A stretch of 64,000 bases of DNA from Phycisphaerae bacterium (lineage in GTDB: Bacteria > Planctomycetota > Phycisphaerae > FEN-1346 > JAACEH01): NCBI GenBank assembly GCA_012729015.1, contig JAAYDY010000001.1, positions 62,001 to 126,000 of the forward strand. The letters are read 5' to 3'. Positions 8,265 to 16,946 of this stretch are shown piece after piece (position 1 is the first letter of the stretch; each line of letters opens with the position of its first letter). Both the position numbers and the translations under genes were made by a program. The notes below the pieces were generated by a model. It did not search any database and had not been told where the DNA came from. It saw nothing but the letters and a program-made list of their open reading frames with translations.

Positions 8265-9263
8265 TCAGCAGAACAGGTGGCAACTGACCTGGGTCTTGCC
8301 GTCGATATCCTTGAAGACCGGCTCCTGCTTGTCGCAGAGGCCGGGAATGCACGCATCGCACCGCGGGTGAAAATCGCAGCCCGGCACCCGTTCGAGCGGT
8401 CCCGGCACGCTGCCTCGAATGGTCTGGAGACGCCCGTCGGCCGCCAGCGGCGACCCGATGACCGACTTCATCAGCGCGATCGTGTACGGATGCTTCGGCG
8501 CCGCGAAGAGCGTCTTGACGTCGGCCATCTCGACGATCCTGCCCAGGTACATGACGGCCACGCGGTCGGCCGTCTCGGCCACGACCGCCAGGTCGTGAGT
8601 GATCAGCACTACGGCCATGTGGTGCTCGGCCTGGAGTGTCTTCATGAGTTCGAGAATCTGCGACTGGATGGTCACGTCGAGACCCGTGGTCGGCTCGTCG
8701 GCGATGAGCACCCGCGGATTGCAGGCCAGCGCGATGGCGATCATGATCCTCTGGCGCATGCCGCCCGAGAACTCGAAGCTGAACTGATCGTACCGCTTGC
8801 GGGCGTCGGGGATGCCGACGCGGCGAAGCATCTCGCATCCGCGGTCGATGCGCTGCGGCTTGCCCATGTCGGTGTGGAGCTTGAGCACCTCGTCGAGCTG
8901 GCGGCCGATGCGATGCACGGGGCTCAGGGCCGTCATGGGTTCCTGGAAGATCATGGCCAGCTTGCCGCCGCGGATGCTCCGGATTTCCTTGCTGTTGCGG
9001 TCCAGGCCGGCCAGGTCGATGCGCGGTTTGCCGTCGGCCTCGCGGAACCAGATGTGCCCACGGGTGATGCGCCCGGGCGGCTGAATGAGCCCCATCGCCG
9101 CGTAGCTGCTCTGACTCTTGCCGCAGCCGCTCTCGCCCACGATGGCCAGCGTTTCGTCGGGGAACACCTTGTAGCTGACGCCGTTAACGGCGCGGACCAC
9201 GCCTTCGTCGAGCTGGTACTCGACGGCCACGTTGTCGAATTCGAGAATCGGATCCTTCTGCAT
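8265..9263 (-). CDS. oppD: Oligopeptide-type ABC transporter ATPase (OppD/DppD)
   Basis: A 332-residue ATPase partner of OppF. Walker A GESGCGKS is at residues 43-50, followed by Gln where OppF-type subunits have Thr; the signature FSGGMRQR and Walker B VLIADEP are intact. The Cys-rich C-terminus (CDFHPRCDAC...C...C...C) is characteristic. An AGGGACGACC stretch precedes the ATG. It sits 12 bases after the permease gene. Confidence 0.95.
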   Translation of the reverse strand: MQKDPILEFDNVAVEYQLDEGVVRAVNGVSYKVFPDETLAIVGESGCGKSQSSYAAMGLIQPPGRITRGHIWFREADGKPRIDLAGLDRNSKEIRSIRGGKLAMIFQEPMTALSPVHRIGRQLDEVLKLHTDMGKPQRIDRGCEMLRRVGIPDARKRYDQFSFEFSGGMRQRIMIAIALACNPRVLIADEPTTGLDVTIQSQILELMKTLQAEHHMAVVLITHDLAVVAETADRVAVMYLGRIVEMADVKTLFAAPKHPYTIALMKSVIGSPLAADGRLQTIRGSVPGPLERVPGCDFHPRCDACIPGLCDKQEPVFKDIDGKTQVSCHLFC

Positions 9264-9275
9264 GTCCGGTCGTCC

Positions 9276-10415
9276 CTATGTCGAGTACGGATCCGCCGCG
9301 TCACGGAGCCCTTCGCCGGCGAAGTTGAAGGCCAGGACGGTCAGAATGACCGCCAAGGCCGGAACGAGCAGCCACGGCTGGTTCAGCACCGCCTGACCGT
9401 TGTGAGCCTCTTTCAGCAACACGCCCCAACTGACGATCGGCGGCCGCAGGCCCAGGCCGAGGTAGCTCAACGACGTCTCCGACAGGATCATCCCCGGAAT
9501 GGCCAGCGTCAGTGTGGCGATGATATGGCTGAGGAAGTTGGGAATCAGGTGAACGAAGATAACGCGCTTCTGGCTGGCCCCGGCCAGGACGGCAGCCCGC
9601 GCATAGTCTTCCTCGCGAAGACTGAGCAGCTTGCCGCGCACCGTGCGGCACAGGCCGGTCCAGCCCATGCAGGCCAGGATGAGCGTCATGACGAAGTACG
9701 TCTGAAGGGAGGTCCATCCCTTGGGGATGGCGGCCGCCATGGTCAGCCAGATCGGAATGTGCGGAATCGTCATGAGCACTTCCGCGACGCGCTGAATGAC
9801 GATGTCCACCTTCCCGCCGAAGAAGCCGCTGATACCGCCCAGCGAAATGCCGAGGAAGAAGCTGAGGAACACGGCCGTGAAACCCACCAGCAGGGAGATG
9901 CGGCCGCCGTAGAGCAGGCGGCTGAACATGTCCTGACCGAGTCGCCCCGTGCCCAGCAGGAAACAGCTTTCGCCGTCCGGCACGCCGAAGAAGTGCAACT
10001 GGGTGTCGATCAGCCCGAGAAACCGCCACGGCCGTCCCTGGACGAAGAACTCCAACGGCACTCGGCGGCTCGTGTCCGCATAGTAGCATTCGTCCAGCGT
10101 GACCGGGTGGCGGACGCGAATCGACGGGTGGACGTAGAACCGGGGCCACCGGTATCCTTCGACCTTGCCGAAATGCAGAATCTGAGGCGGCATGTCCACC
10201 CAGCGTTCGTGAAACTCGTTGGGATCGTAGGCGGAAAAGAAGTCGCAGTTCATGCAGACGACGTACAGGGCCACCAGGATGTAGATAGCCCAGACGGCGA
10301 CCTTGTGCTTGCAGAATCGCCGCCGCATAAGAGACCACTGCGACGCCTCGTAATAGGCAAGCTTCGCCTCGTCGGCGCTCACGGGTGCGACAGCCGTTGT
10401 CTTTGCGGCGTTCAT
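9276..10415 (-). CDS. oppC: ABC transporter permease (OppC/DppC type)
   Basis: A 379-residue inner-membrane permease. The first membrane segment is at about residues 40-58, followed by an unusually long periplasmic stretch (to about 160), then the BPD_transp_1 core. The EAA-loop region reads RAAVLAGASQKRVIFVHLIPN and the family C-terminal segment reads LSYLGLGLRPPIVSWG. The start at 10415 follows an AGGTGACC ribosome site. The extended first periplasmic loop may fit the oversized binding protein encoded upstream. Confidence 0.93.
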   Translation of the reverse strand: MNAAKTTAVAPVSADEAKLAYYEASQWSLMRRRFCKHKVAVWAIYILVALYVVCMNCDFFSAYDPNEFHERWVDMPPQILHFGKVEGYRWPRFYVHPSIRVRHPVTLDECYYADTSRRVPLEFFVQGRPWRFLGLIDTQLHFFGVPDGESCFLLGTGRLGQDMFSRLLYGGRISLLVGFTAVFLSFFLGISLGGISGFFGGKVDIVIQRVAEVLMTIPHIPIWLTMAAAIPKGWTSLQTYFVMTLILACMGWTGLCRTVRGKLLSLREEDYARAAVLAGASQKRVIFVHLIPNFLSHIIATLTLAIPGMILSETSLSYLGLGLRPPIVSWGVLLKEAHNGQAVLNQPWLLVPALAVILTVLAFNFAGEGLRDAADPYST

Positions 10416-10467
10416 GGTCACCTGCACTCTTTCGCCGGGCCGCTCGGGACCGACTCCGACAACTCCC

Positions 10468-11472
10468 TCACTTGGCGCCGAACTTGATCCTGGGGTCAAT
10501 CATCGACAGCAGCACGTCCGAGACCAGGATGCCGACGATGGCCAGCACGCACTGCATGAGCACGATCCCCGCGGCCATGTACGTATCCTGATTCTGAAGC
10601 GACATCAGCAGCTTCGGCCCGACGGTCTCCAGGTTCAACACCTTCTCGATAATCAGCGACCCCGAGATGATCTGCGGCAGCACGAGGCCGATATTCGAGA
10701 TCATCGGGTTGATGGCCACGCGGACCGGGTACCGCAGGATCACCAGCACGGGATGCAGGCCGCGGGCTCTGGCACAGAGGACGTACTGCTTGCGCAGCTC
10801 GTCGATGACGTTGGCGCGGAGAATACGGATCATGCCGGCCGTTCCGGCCACGCCCAGGATCGCCACCGGAATCCAGATGTGCTTGGCCATGTCGATGACC
10901 TTGCCGAAGCTCCACGGCTCGCCGAGGTACTCGCGGCTGAACAGGCCCGACGGGTCGAAGGTCGCCCCATGGGACTCCGCCCAGCCGACGGCCGCCATCT
11001 GAAACACCAGCGCCAGGACGAATCCCGGCGTCGCCATTGCCGCCAGGCCGATGAACGTCAGCAGGTAGTCCCAGACGGTGTTCTTCTTGACGGCGGCGAA
11101 GATGCCGAAGGGGACCGCGATGGCCCAGGTCAGGCAGATCGTGATGACGCTGATGGCGACCGTCGGCGGCAGCCGCTCGGCCAGAATGTCAACCACGTCC
11201 CTCCCATCAACGAAGGATTCACCCATGTCGCCGCGCAGCAGGCCGCCCATCCAGAAGACATACTGAACATGGGCCGGCTGGTCCAGCTTGTAACGGCTGA
11301 TGAGCTGGTTGACCTCGGACATGTCCACTGTGCCTTCCTTCTTCATCTGCTCGATCTTCACTTCGACGTAGCTGCCGGGAGGCAACTGGATGAACATGAA
11401 GATGGAGAAGGAGATCAGCAGCAGGGTCGGAACGGCCAGCAGCGCTCTCTTGAGAATGTATCGGCCGAGCAT
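10468..11472 (-). CDS. oppB: ABC transporter permease (OppB/DppB type)
   Basis: A 334-residue permease starting MLGRYILKRALLAVPTLLLIS, the usual OppB N-terminal membrane anchor. Several membrane segments follow; the cytoplasmic loop CARARGLHPVLVILRYPVRVAINP and the end DVLLSMIDPRIKF are family features. A GGGAGACC ribosome site lies within the end of the preceding gene, whose stop codon is one base from this ATG, so translation is probably coupled. Confidence 0.94.
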   Translation of the reverse strand: MLGRYILKRALLAVPTLLLISFSIFMFIQLPPGSYVEVKIEQMKKEGTVDMSEVNQLISRYKLDQPAHVQYVFWMGGLLRGDMGESFVDGRDVVDILAERLPPTVAISVITICLTWAIAVPFGIFAAVKKNTVWDYLLTFIGLAAMATPGFVLALVFQMAAVGWAESHGATFDPSGLFSREYLGEPWSFGKVIDMAKHIWIPVAILGVAGTAGMIRILRANVIDELRKQYVLCARARGLHPVLVILRYPVRVAINPMISNIGLVLPQIISGSLIIEKVLNLETVGPKLLMSLQNQDTYMAAGIVLMQCVLAIVGILVSDVLLSMIDPRIKFGAK

Positions 11473-11473
11473 G

Positions 11474-14400
11474 CTAGTGGTCTCCCGGAACGATGTAGAA
11501 GGCCTCAGGGCAGCAATTGGCCGGCTCGTGAGCACCCCAGCCGGCCAGGGCCAGGTCGGGCACATTGCGGAACGAGTTGTGCACGTAGACCACCTTGCCC
11601 GGCGACGTCATGATGCCAAGCGTCGGAAGAATGTGCGCCGTGCGCAGGCTGAGCTCGCGCCAGGCATCCAACTGGGCCTGTTCGTTTGGCGCCTCGATCA
11701 CCCTGGTCCAGATCAACTCGAGTTGCTTGACGCGTTCGGGGGGCTCTTGCCCATCAATGCCGCCGGAGCGAATCCACGCGGCCCACAAGGGCCACTGGGG
11801 ACACTCGGCCGGGTGCGTCGGCGCCATGTAGCCGGCCAGCAGCGGCCCGAAGAAGTTGCCTCCCTCGATGTGGACGCCGATCTCGTTCTTGCCGAGACTG
11901 GCGAGCCGGTTGATGTAATTGGCCGCACGAATCTGCATCTGGACGTTCAGGCCCACACGCTGCCAGTAGTGAACCGCCATTTCCACCGCCAGCAGCTCAT
12001 GGGCCTCGTCTGAATTCACATCAATCGTCAGAACCTTCCACTGGCCGGACTCGTCCAGATACATGCGCTTGCCGTCGGGCGATTTGCGGTCCCACCCGAA
12101 CTCCTCAAACATCTCGTCCAGCAGGAGATTCGCCTTCTCGGGATCGTACTCCACTGCGGCCTCGGCCAGTTCCTTCACGTAGTACTTCGATCCTTCGGGC
12201 ACAGACCACTGGGCCGGCCGCCCCATGCCCCGCCAGATCACCTCGATCATCTGCTTGCGATCCAGGGCGTGGGACAGGGCATGATGGAACCTCCAGTCCC
12301 CGAACAGTTTCCGAAGAACGGGGCTTTCGTTGTCCTGCTGCATGTAGAAGGTCAGTTCGCCGACGTAATCGTTTGCCCACAGCAGGACACGGTAGTCGCC
12401 ACTCTTCTCGAATTGCTTCAGATACGTATAGTCCTTGAACACAACGTCCCGCGACTGGAACCCGACCTTGCCGGCGCGCATCTTCCCCTGCCGCGTGTTC
12501 ACATCGGTCGTTTTCTCGATCAGGATCATGTCCACGTAGGGAAGCTGGTTGCCCTCGGAGTCCACCTTGTAGTAATAGGGATTGCGAACAACCCGCGCCA
12601 CGGCGTCGCCTTCCTCCCCGACAAGACGCCACGCATTGAGCACAGGTTTGTTGAAGTTGGATTCCTTCTTGTGGTCGGGAGCATGATAGCTGCCCATCTT
12701 GCGGAGGCGATCCACCCACCCCTTCCACCCAATGCGGCGGGCTTCCTTGTCCAGTGCGTCGACCCGATCTCTGGCCACCAGAACCGTGTCGCCTTCCTCC
12801 TCGTAGACGCCGTCACCGTCATAAGCCGCACGGAACATCATCTGGTTCAGACGGTACACGTCCGCATCGCTCAGCGCGTCGATCCCCCGCTCCAGCAGCC
12901 GCCGACGGATCAGAAGGTGGTTGTAGCGAGCCACCTCGCTCGTCTTGAATTCCCGCTCCCGCGAAATGTACCGCTGGAGGCCGTCGCCGTCAGTGAACAG
13001 CGACGTCATCTCGCGATCGAGATCGACGGGCTCGCCGTCCGGCCGCGTCCAGACGTCGGCACGATAGAAGTCGCGCCTGGCCAGGACTCGGTTCAGGTCG
13101 GCCACGACGTCCCGAGCCGCCGGCGGCAGGTCGGACGCCTTCATGTCGTCCCGGAGCAGGTTCGAGGCCAGCGCCTCATCGACGCGGGCGCGCACATCCG
13201 CCGACAGGAACGACCAGATCCGCTTGCCCGGATTGTCGCCCTCGGCGGCGGCCTGCCGCTTCAGGGTCGTGATGAACGTCTTCCAGCAGCGGATGTCCAC
13301 GTCCGACAGTCGGTCCGTGCCGTCGGGATGCAGCGGGCCGCTCTTGTGCCTGGCCATCTCGAACAGCCCGCGATAGAACATGAAGTGCGTGGCTTCGATC
13401 AGGAAGAACGAGTTGGGCTTGTTGAACGTGAACCGGATAATGTGCGTGTCGTCGCCCGTCTCGTCGGGCACCGCCTCGATCTTGACAGACGTACGGACCG
13501 GCGGCTGGACGAGACCTCGGTAGGCGGCGCGGAACATCTGGAGATTGAGGCGGAACACCTCGCTGTCGTTGAGTTTCAGTTCCTCATAGCGTGGATCGGT
13601 CCGGGAAATCTTGCGACGCTGAAGCCAGTCGTTGCGCACCCGCAAGGCCTGCAACTGCCACAGACCCTCCGTGTCGAGCGAATCGACATGGTCGGCGAGT
13701 TCCCGAAGATCACTCTCCAGATCGATGCCTTGCCACGCCTCCTCGTCGTAAAACTCCGCCCGGCGAAACAACTTGCCGAGCGCATTGACAAACGCATAGC
13801 GTCGTTCCTCGTCCGGACGCTGGCCGTCGGCTATCTCCCTCAGCATCTGCCGCAACGACTCGTCCGACAGCGTCCATAGCTGTCGGCCCGGAGAGGGAGC
13901 GTCGGAGCGGCCCTGCGCCACGATCGTCGCCGCCAGACGCTGCCAGTCCAGAATGTCATCCACGTAGAGCGCTGCCGAACCGTCGGTCGGGATCATCCAC
14001 ATCGAGCGGTCCGCCCAGTACGGCGACCCGATCACGGTATTGGCCACCCACAGGATGTCCTGAACCGTGAACGGATGACCATCAGACCACTTTGTCCCTT
14101 GGCGCAGGTAGAATGTGTAAACGCGATTCCCTTCAATCTCCCACTTGTAGGCCAGGTCCGGCTGAATGTCGCCCTTGGGGTCCGTCTTGACGAAACTCAC
14201 CATGCCCAGCTTCCGGGGCACATCCCATGTGCTTGCCGCGGCACGGTACCACACGCGGCCGTACTTGCCGAGGCCGTACTTCGACGTGTCGGGGCCATGA
14301 ACCACCGCCGGATTCAACGGCAGCCGATCCGCAACCGGTGGCAGCGATTCCGGCTCGGGCAGGTAGTAGTGCTTGCGGCCCTGGGCCATGATATAAGCAT

Positions 14401-15127
14401 TCACCGCATCCTGGGCCGCGCGATCCCGAAGAAGCGGCGACTCGTGAAATTCCGTAATCACATATTCGGGTTCGTCTTCGTCCTGCGGAAAGGCCTGCTT
14501 GTAGGTCATGCGGCCAGGAAATGACACCTTCGACCGCGTCGGCATGCGAATCAGGTCGTCGCCCGGTCCGACCTCGTTCAGCGCCGGACGCAGACCGGGC
14601 ATGCCGCTGCTGGAGTAGCTCCTGAGCTGAGACCGGGGCAGCGACATCTCCAGCGGCTCGGCCTTGGCCAGCACGTCCTTGACCATCACCGGACGCGTGA
14701 CGCCCTGGATGGTCAGCGGCTCGATGCGGGCCATCACGTCCGCGACCGAGGCCGGCCGCCCGTCCAGCGACATCTCGCCGTCGGCCGAGACCGTGAATGT
14801 CCAGTCCCAGGCAACCGTGTCGCCAAGCTCGGCCTCATGAGGCATCCGCACGCGGTGGGCCTTGAGGGTCAAGGGGCCTCGAGAATCGCGGACCCGCGAC
14901 GCCAGAACATCCAGATCGCCAACCGGCAACCCATCGAGTGTCATCATGCCGGCCTTGTCGATGGCAAACGACCACCGAACAGGCGTGCCGTCAGGCGACT
15001 GCCCCGTAGCGGCCAGGTGGAATCGTTCCGAGGAACGCGCAATCCGCGTCGTCCCCCGCTGGGCCACCTGAAAAAGCACAAACAGCCCCGCGATCACGAT
15101 GAGCAGCTTCAGTAGCATGCGGGTCAC
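11474..15127 (-). CDS. Giant membrane-anchored extracellular solute-binding protein (family 5) with duplicated insertion modules
   Basis: A 1,217-residue binding protein; family-5 proteins are usually about 500-650. The GTG at 15127 is preferred because GGGAGAG lies 5 bases upstream; an ATG at 15118 is the alternative. Residues about 5-23 form one membrane anchor, with no lipobox. Residues 50-160 carry three short repeats (LDGLPVGDLDVLASRV, LDGRPASVADVMARIEPL, IQGVTRPVMVKDVLAKAEPL). The SBP_bac_5 fold starts near 285 and is interrupted twice by helical modules at about 416-539 and 636-770, which resemble each other (LNDSEVFRLNLQMFRAAYRG against LSDADVYRLNQMMFRAAYDG). The C-terminal lobe is normal. 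First gene of the opp operon; it presumably delivers peptides or another oligomer to the permeases. Confidence 0.88.
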   Translation of the reverse strand: MTRMLLKLLIVIAGLFVLFQVAQRGTTRIARSSERFHLAATGQSPDGTPVRWSFAIDKAGMMTLDGLPVGDLDVLASRVRDSRGPLTLKAHRVRMPHEAELGDTVAWDWTFTVSADGEMSLDGRPASVADVMARIEPLTIQGVTRPVMVKDVLAKAEPLEMSLPRSQLRSYSSSGMPGLRPALNEVGPGDDLIRMPTRSKVSFPGRMTYKQAFPQDEDEPEYVITEFHESPLLRDRAAQDAVNAYIMAQGRKHYYLPEPESLPPVADRLPLNPAVVHGPDTSKYGLGKYGRVWYRAAASTWDVPRKLGMVSFVKTDPKGDIQPDLAYKWEIEGNRVYTFYLRQGTKWSDGHPFTVQDILWVANTVIGSPYWADRSMWMIPTDGSAALYVDDILDWQRLAATIVAQGRSDAPSPGRQLWTLSDESLRQMLREIADGQRPDEERRYAFVNALGKLFRRAEFYDEEAWQGIDLESDLRELADHVDSLDTEGLWQLQALRVRNDWLQRRKISRTDPRYEELKLNDSEVFRLNLQMFRAAYRGLVQPPVRTSVKIEAVPDETGDDTHIIRFTFNKPNSFFLIEATHFMFYRGLFEMARHKSGPLHPDGTDRLSDVDIRCWKTFITTLKRQAAAEGDNPGKRIWSFLSADVRARVDEALASNLLRDDMKASDLPPAARDVVADLNRVLARRDFYRADVWTRPDGEPVDLDREMTSLFTDGDGLQRYISREREFKTSEVARYNHLLIRRRLLERGIDALSDADVYRLNQMMFRAAYDGDGVYEEEGDTVLVARDRVDALDKEARRIGWKGWVDRLRKMGSYHAPDHKKESNFNKPVLNAWRLVGEEGDAVARVVRNPYYYKVDSEGNQLPYVDMILIEKTTDVNTRQGKMRAGKVGFQSRDVVFKDYTYLKQFEKSGDYRVLLWANDYVGELTFYMQQDNESPVLRKLFGDWRFHHALSHALDRKQMIEVIWRGMGRPAQWSVPEGSKYYVKELAEAAVEYDPEKANLLLDEMFEEFGWDRKSPDGKRMYLDESGQWKVLTIDVNSDEAHELLAVEMAVHYWQRVGLNVQMQIRAANYINRLASLGKNEIGVHIEGGNFFGPLLAGYMAPTHPAECPQWPLWAAWIRSGGIDGQEPPERVKQLELIWTRVIEAPNEQAQLDAWRELSLRTAHILPTLGIMTSPGKVVYVHNSFRNVPDLALAGWGAHEPANCCPEAFYIVPGDH

Positions 15128-15444
15128 AGCAACTCTCCCGGCTGACAAGACCCAGACGAATTCGAAATTCACAGACCCCACATGGTACCCCGGAAGACCA
15201 TGGGGTCAAGCGCATCCACCTGCTTCCACAGCTAATTCCACGGGATAGTTGACCCCCGGCCGCGGGACGCCAGGCCTGCACAGCCCCGTCGCCTTCCGAA
15301 CTGCAACAAAGATCGCCTGCTCAGCAGGGAAACGGGACAGCCGGAGGGTCCGCAATTGCGTGGAACTTCCTTACCCGTTGCTCGTTAAACTATACGACGA
15401 GATTCGAGGTATCGCAAGTTTTCCGCGATTTCAGGGAGGCGCCC
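15128..15444. other. Divergent intergenic region between the opp operon and the beta-helix gene
   Basis: No gene is supported. On the opp side, GACCCCA-ca-TGGT (15174-15186) pairs with ACCA-TGGGGTC (15197-15207), an 11-bp stem with a 2-base bulge about 50-80 bases before the opp start; it could be an operator or leader hairpin. An AT-rich stretch near 15388 (GTTAAACTATACG) may be the -10 region for the gene at 15445. Confidence 0.5.
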
Positions 15445-16785
15445 ATGAACACTCGCTCAGTGATCGGTACGGTGGTTCTTCTGGCGGCAATGGGAGCCTC
15501 GGCGCAACCCGCCTGCGGCGCCACATATCACGTGGCGGCAAGCGGAAACGACGCGGCCCAGGGCACGGCCGAGGCCCCGTGGCAGACGCTCGCCAGGGCC
15601 ATCGACGCGGCCGCTGCCGGCGACACGATCCTGCTGGCCGAGGGCAGCTATGAATTCGCCCTGCCGAAAAAAAAGCTGGATGGTCGCATGCTCACCATCC
15701 GCGCTGTAACAGATGCCGCAAACAAGGTCACAGTGACCGGCCTGAAGACCGACTACGACGGCCGCTACTCGTTCCTGCGGTTCGAGGGGCTGGCAATCCC
15801 CAACCCAGTGCGGATCCACAAGGCCCGGTGGGTCCAGTTCGTTCGTTGCCGCTTCAGCGGCGCCAGCCACTGGGGCGTCGGGCTGATGGAATGCGAGAAC
15901 GCTGGCGTCTATGGCTGCAACGTCGCCACCGACACCGACTCCCAGATCATGATGGGCGGACTGAAGAAGGCCGAGTTCCGCTTCAACGAGGTCACCCAGG
16001 GCACCTCCGACGCCTTCCAGGGCAACGGCGACGACATCCTGATCGAAGGCAACTGGGTTCACGATATGCGACGCAAGGAAGGCGCCCATGCCGACGGACT
16101 GCAACTCGGCAACACCCGGCGACTGACGGTCCGTGGCAACCTCTTCGAGTGTCCCGACATGCAGACCCTTTTCCTGAGTTGGACCAAGAAGGAGACCACT
16201 TACGAGGACATCGTCATTGAGAACAACATCTGCATTACCGCCCAGGTCCACGGCCTGACCGTCACGCCCTCGACCGATCTGACCATCCGCAACAACCTGA
16301 TCATCTGCGACCCCAAGCACAAGTACAGCACGCAGACGGTGAACCTGGGCAACCTCCAGGGCAAGGTCACGCTTCAGAACAACCTCCTGCACCTGTTCGG
16401 CATGGCCAAACGCGACCAGGACGTGGTCGCGGCCAACCTCGTGATGAAGAAACACTGGGCCAAGGACAACTGGGGCTCCGAGTTGCCGGTGGTTGATCCG
16501 GAAACGATCTTCGTAGACCGATCGGCTCGGGACTTCCGCCTGAAGGAGGGCTCCCCTGCCCTGGGCGCCGCGGTGCCGGGAACCGTGCCGCCACGAGACA
16601 TCCTGGGCCGCGACCGTCCCAAGGACAAACCGTCCATCGGGCCGCTGGAGCGGCTGCCCGAGGACAAGCCCTTCATGGAGATGTGGCGGGCCTACTTCCT
16701 CAGGATGCAGGCCGAGGTCCGCCCCAGCGATCCGCAGCCGGAACCGCCCGCCGCGGAGCCACCCGCGGCGACTCCAACGCCATGA
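15445..16785 (+). CDS. Secreted right-handed parallel beta-helix protein (DUF1565/pectate-lyase-like)
   Basis: A 446-residue exported protein. The signal peptide spans about residues 1-27 (ends CGA-TYHVA). YHVAASGNDAAQGTAEAPWQTLARAIDAAAAGDTI is split here only by eye; it is the DUF1565 opening found in polysaccharide lyase-like beta-helix proteins. Residues 90-330 carry repeated short strands with Asn ladders (IRNNLIIC, LQNNLLHL). The C-terminal tail is Pro/Glu-rich. Ribosome site GGGAGG precedes the ATG. Such proteins bind or cleave acidic polysaccharides outside the cytoplasm; no catalytic residues can be assigned. Confidence 0.85.
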   Translation: MNTRSVIGTVVLLAAMGASAQPACGATYHVAASGNDAAQGTAEAPWQTLARAIDAAAAGDTILLAEGSYEFALPKKKLDGRMLTIRAVTDAANKVTVTGLKTDYDGRYSFLRFEGLAIPNPVRIHKARWVQFVRCRFSGASHWGVGLMECENAGVYGCNVATDTDSQIMMGGLKKAEFRFNEVTQGTSDAFQGNGDDILIEGNWVHDMRRKEGAHADGLQLGNTRRLTVRGNLFECPDMQTLFLSWTKKETTYEDIVIENNICITAQVHGLTVTPSTDLTIRNNLIICDPKHKYSTQTVNLGNLQGKVTLQNNLLHLFGMAKRDQDVVAANLVMKKHWAKDNWGSELPVVDPETIFVDRSARDFRLKEGSPALGAAVPGTVPPRDILGRDRPKDKPSIGPLERLPEDKPFMEMWRAYFLRMQAEVRPSDPQPEPPAAEPPAATPTP

Positions 16786-16827
16786 GGGGGCCCGAGACGC
16801 CCCTTCTTCGAATACCGCACCCGACGA

Positions 16828-16855
16828 TTGACTGGGCGGCCGCCTTGGGTATAGT
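16828..16855 (+). promoter_or_regulatory. Sigma-70 promoter for the gene at 16947
   Basis: TTGACT (16828-16833) and TATAGT (16850-16855), 16-base spacer, about 90 bases before the start codon. Confidence 0.6.
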
Positions 16856-16946
16856 GTCTCTTCGCATGCGGCCGGACCGCGGCGGCGATGGGCCGCCGGC
16901 GGCGCCGGGCGCGTGATTCCGTATGCCCACGAAAGGAGACGGGTTT

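Noticed and set aside
15360..15400. Sigma-54 promoter before the beta-helix gene
   Set aside because: TGG and TTGC elements occur but are 16 bases apart, not at the required GG-N10-GC spacing.
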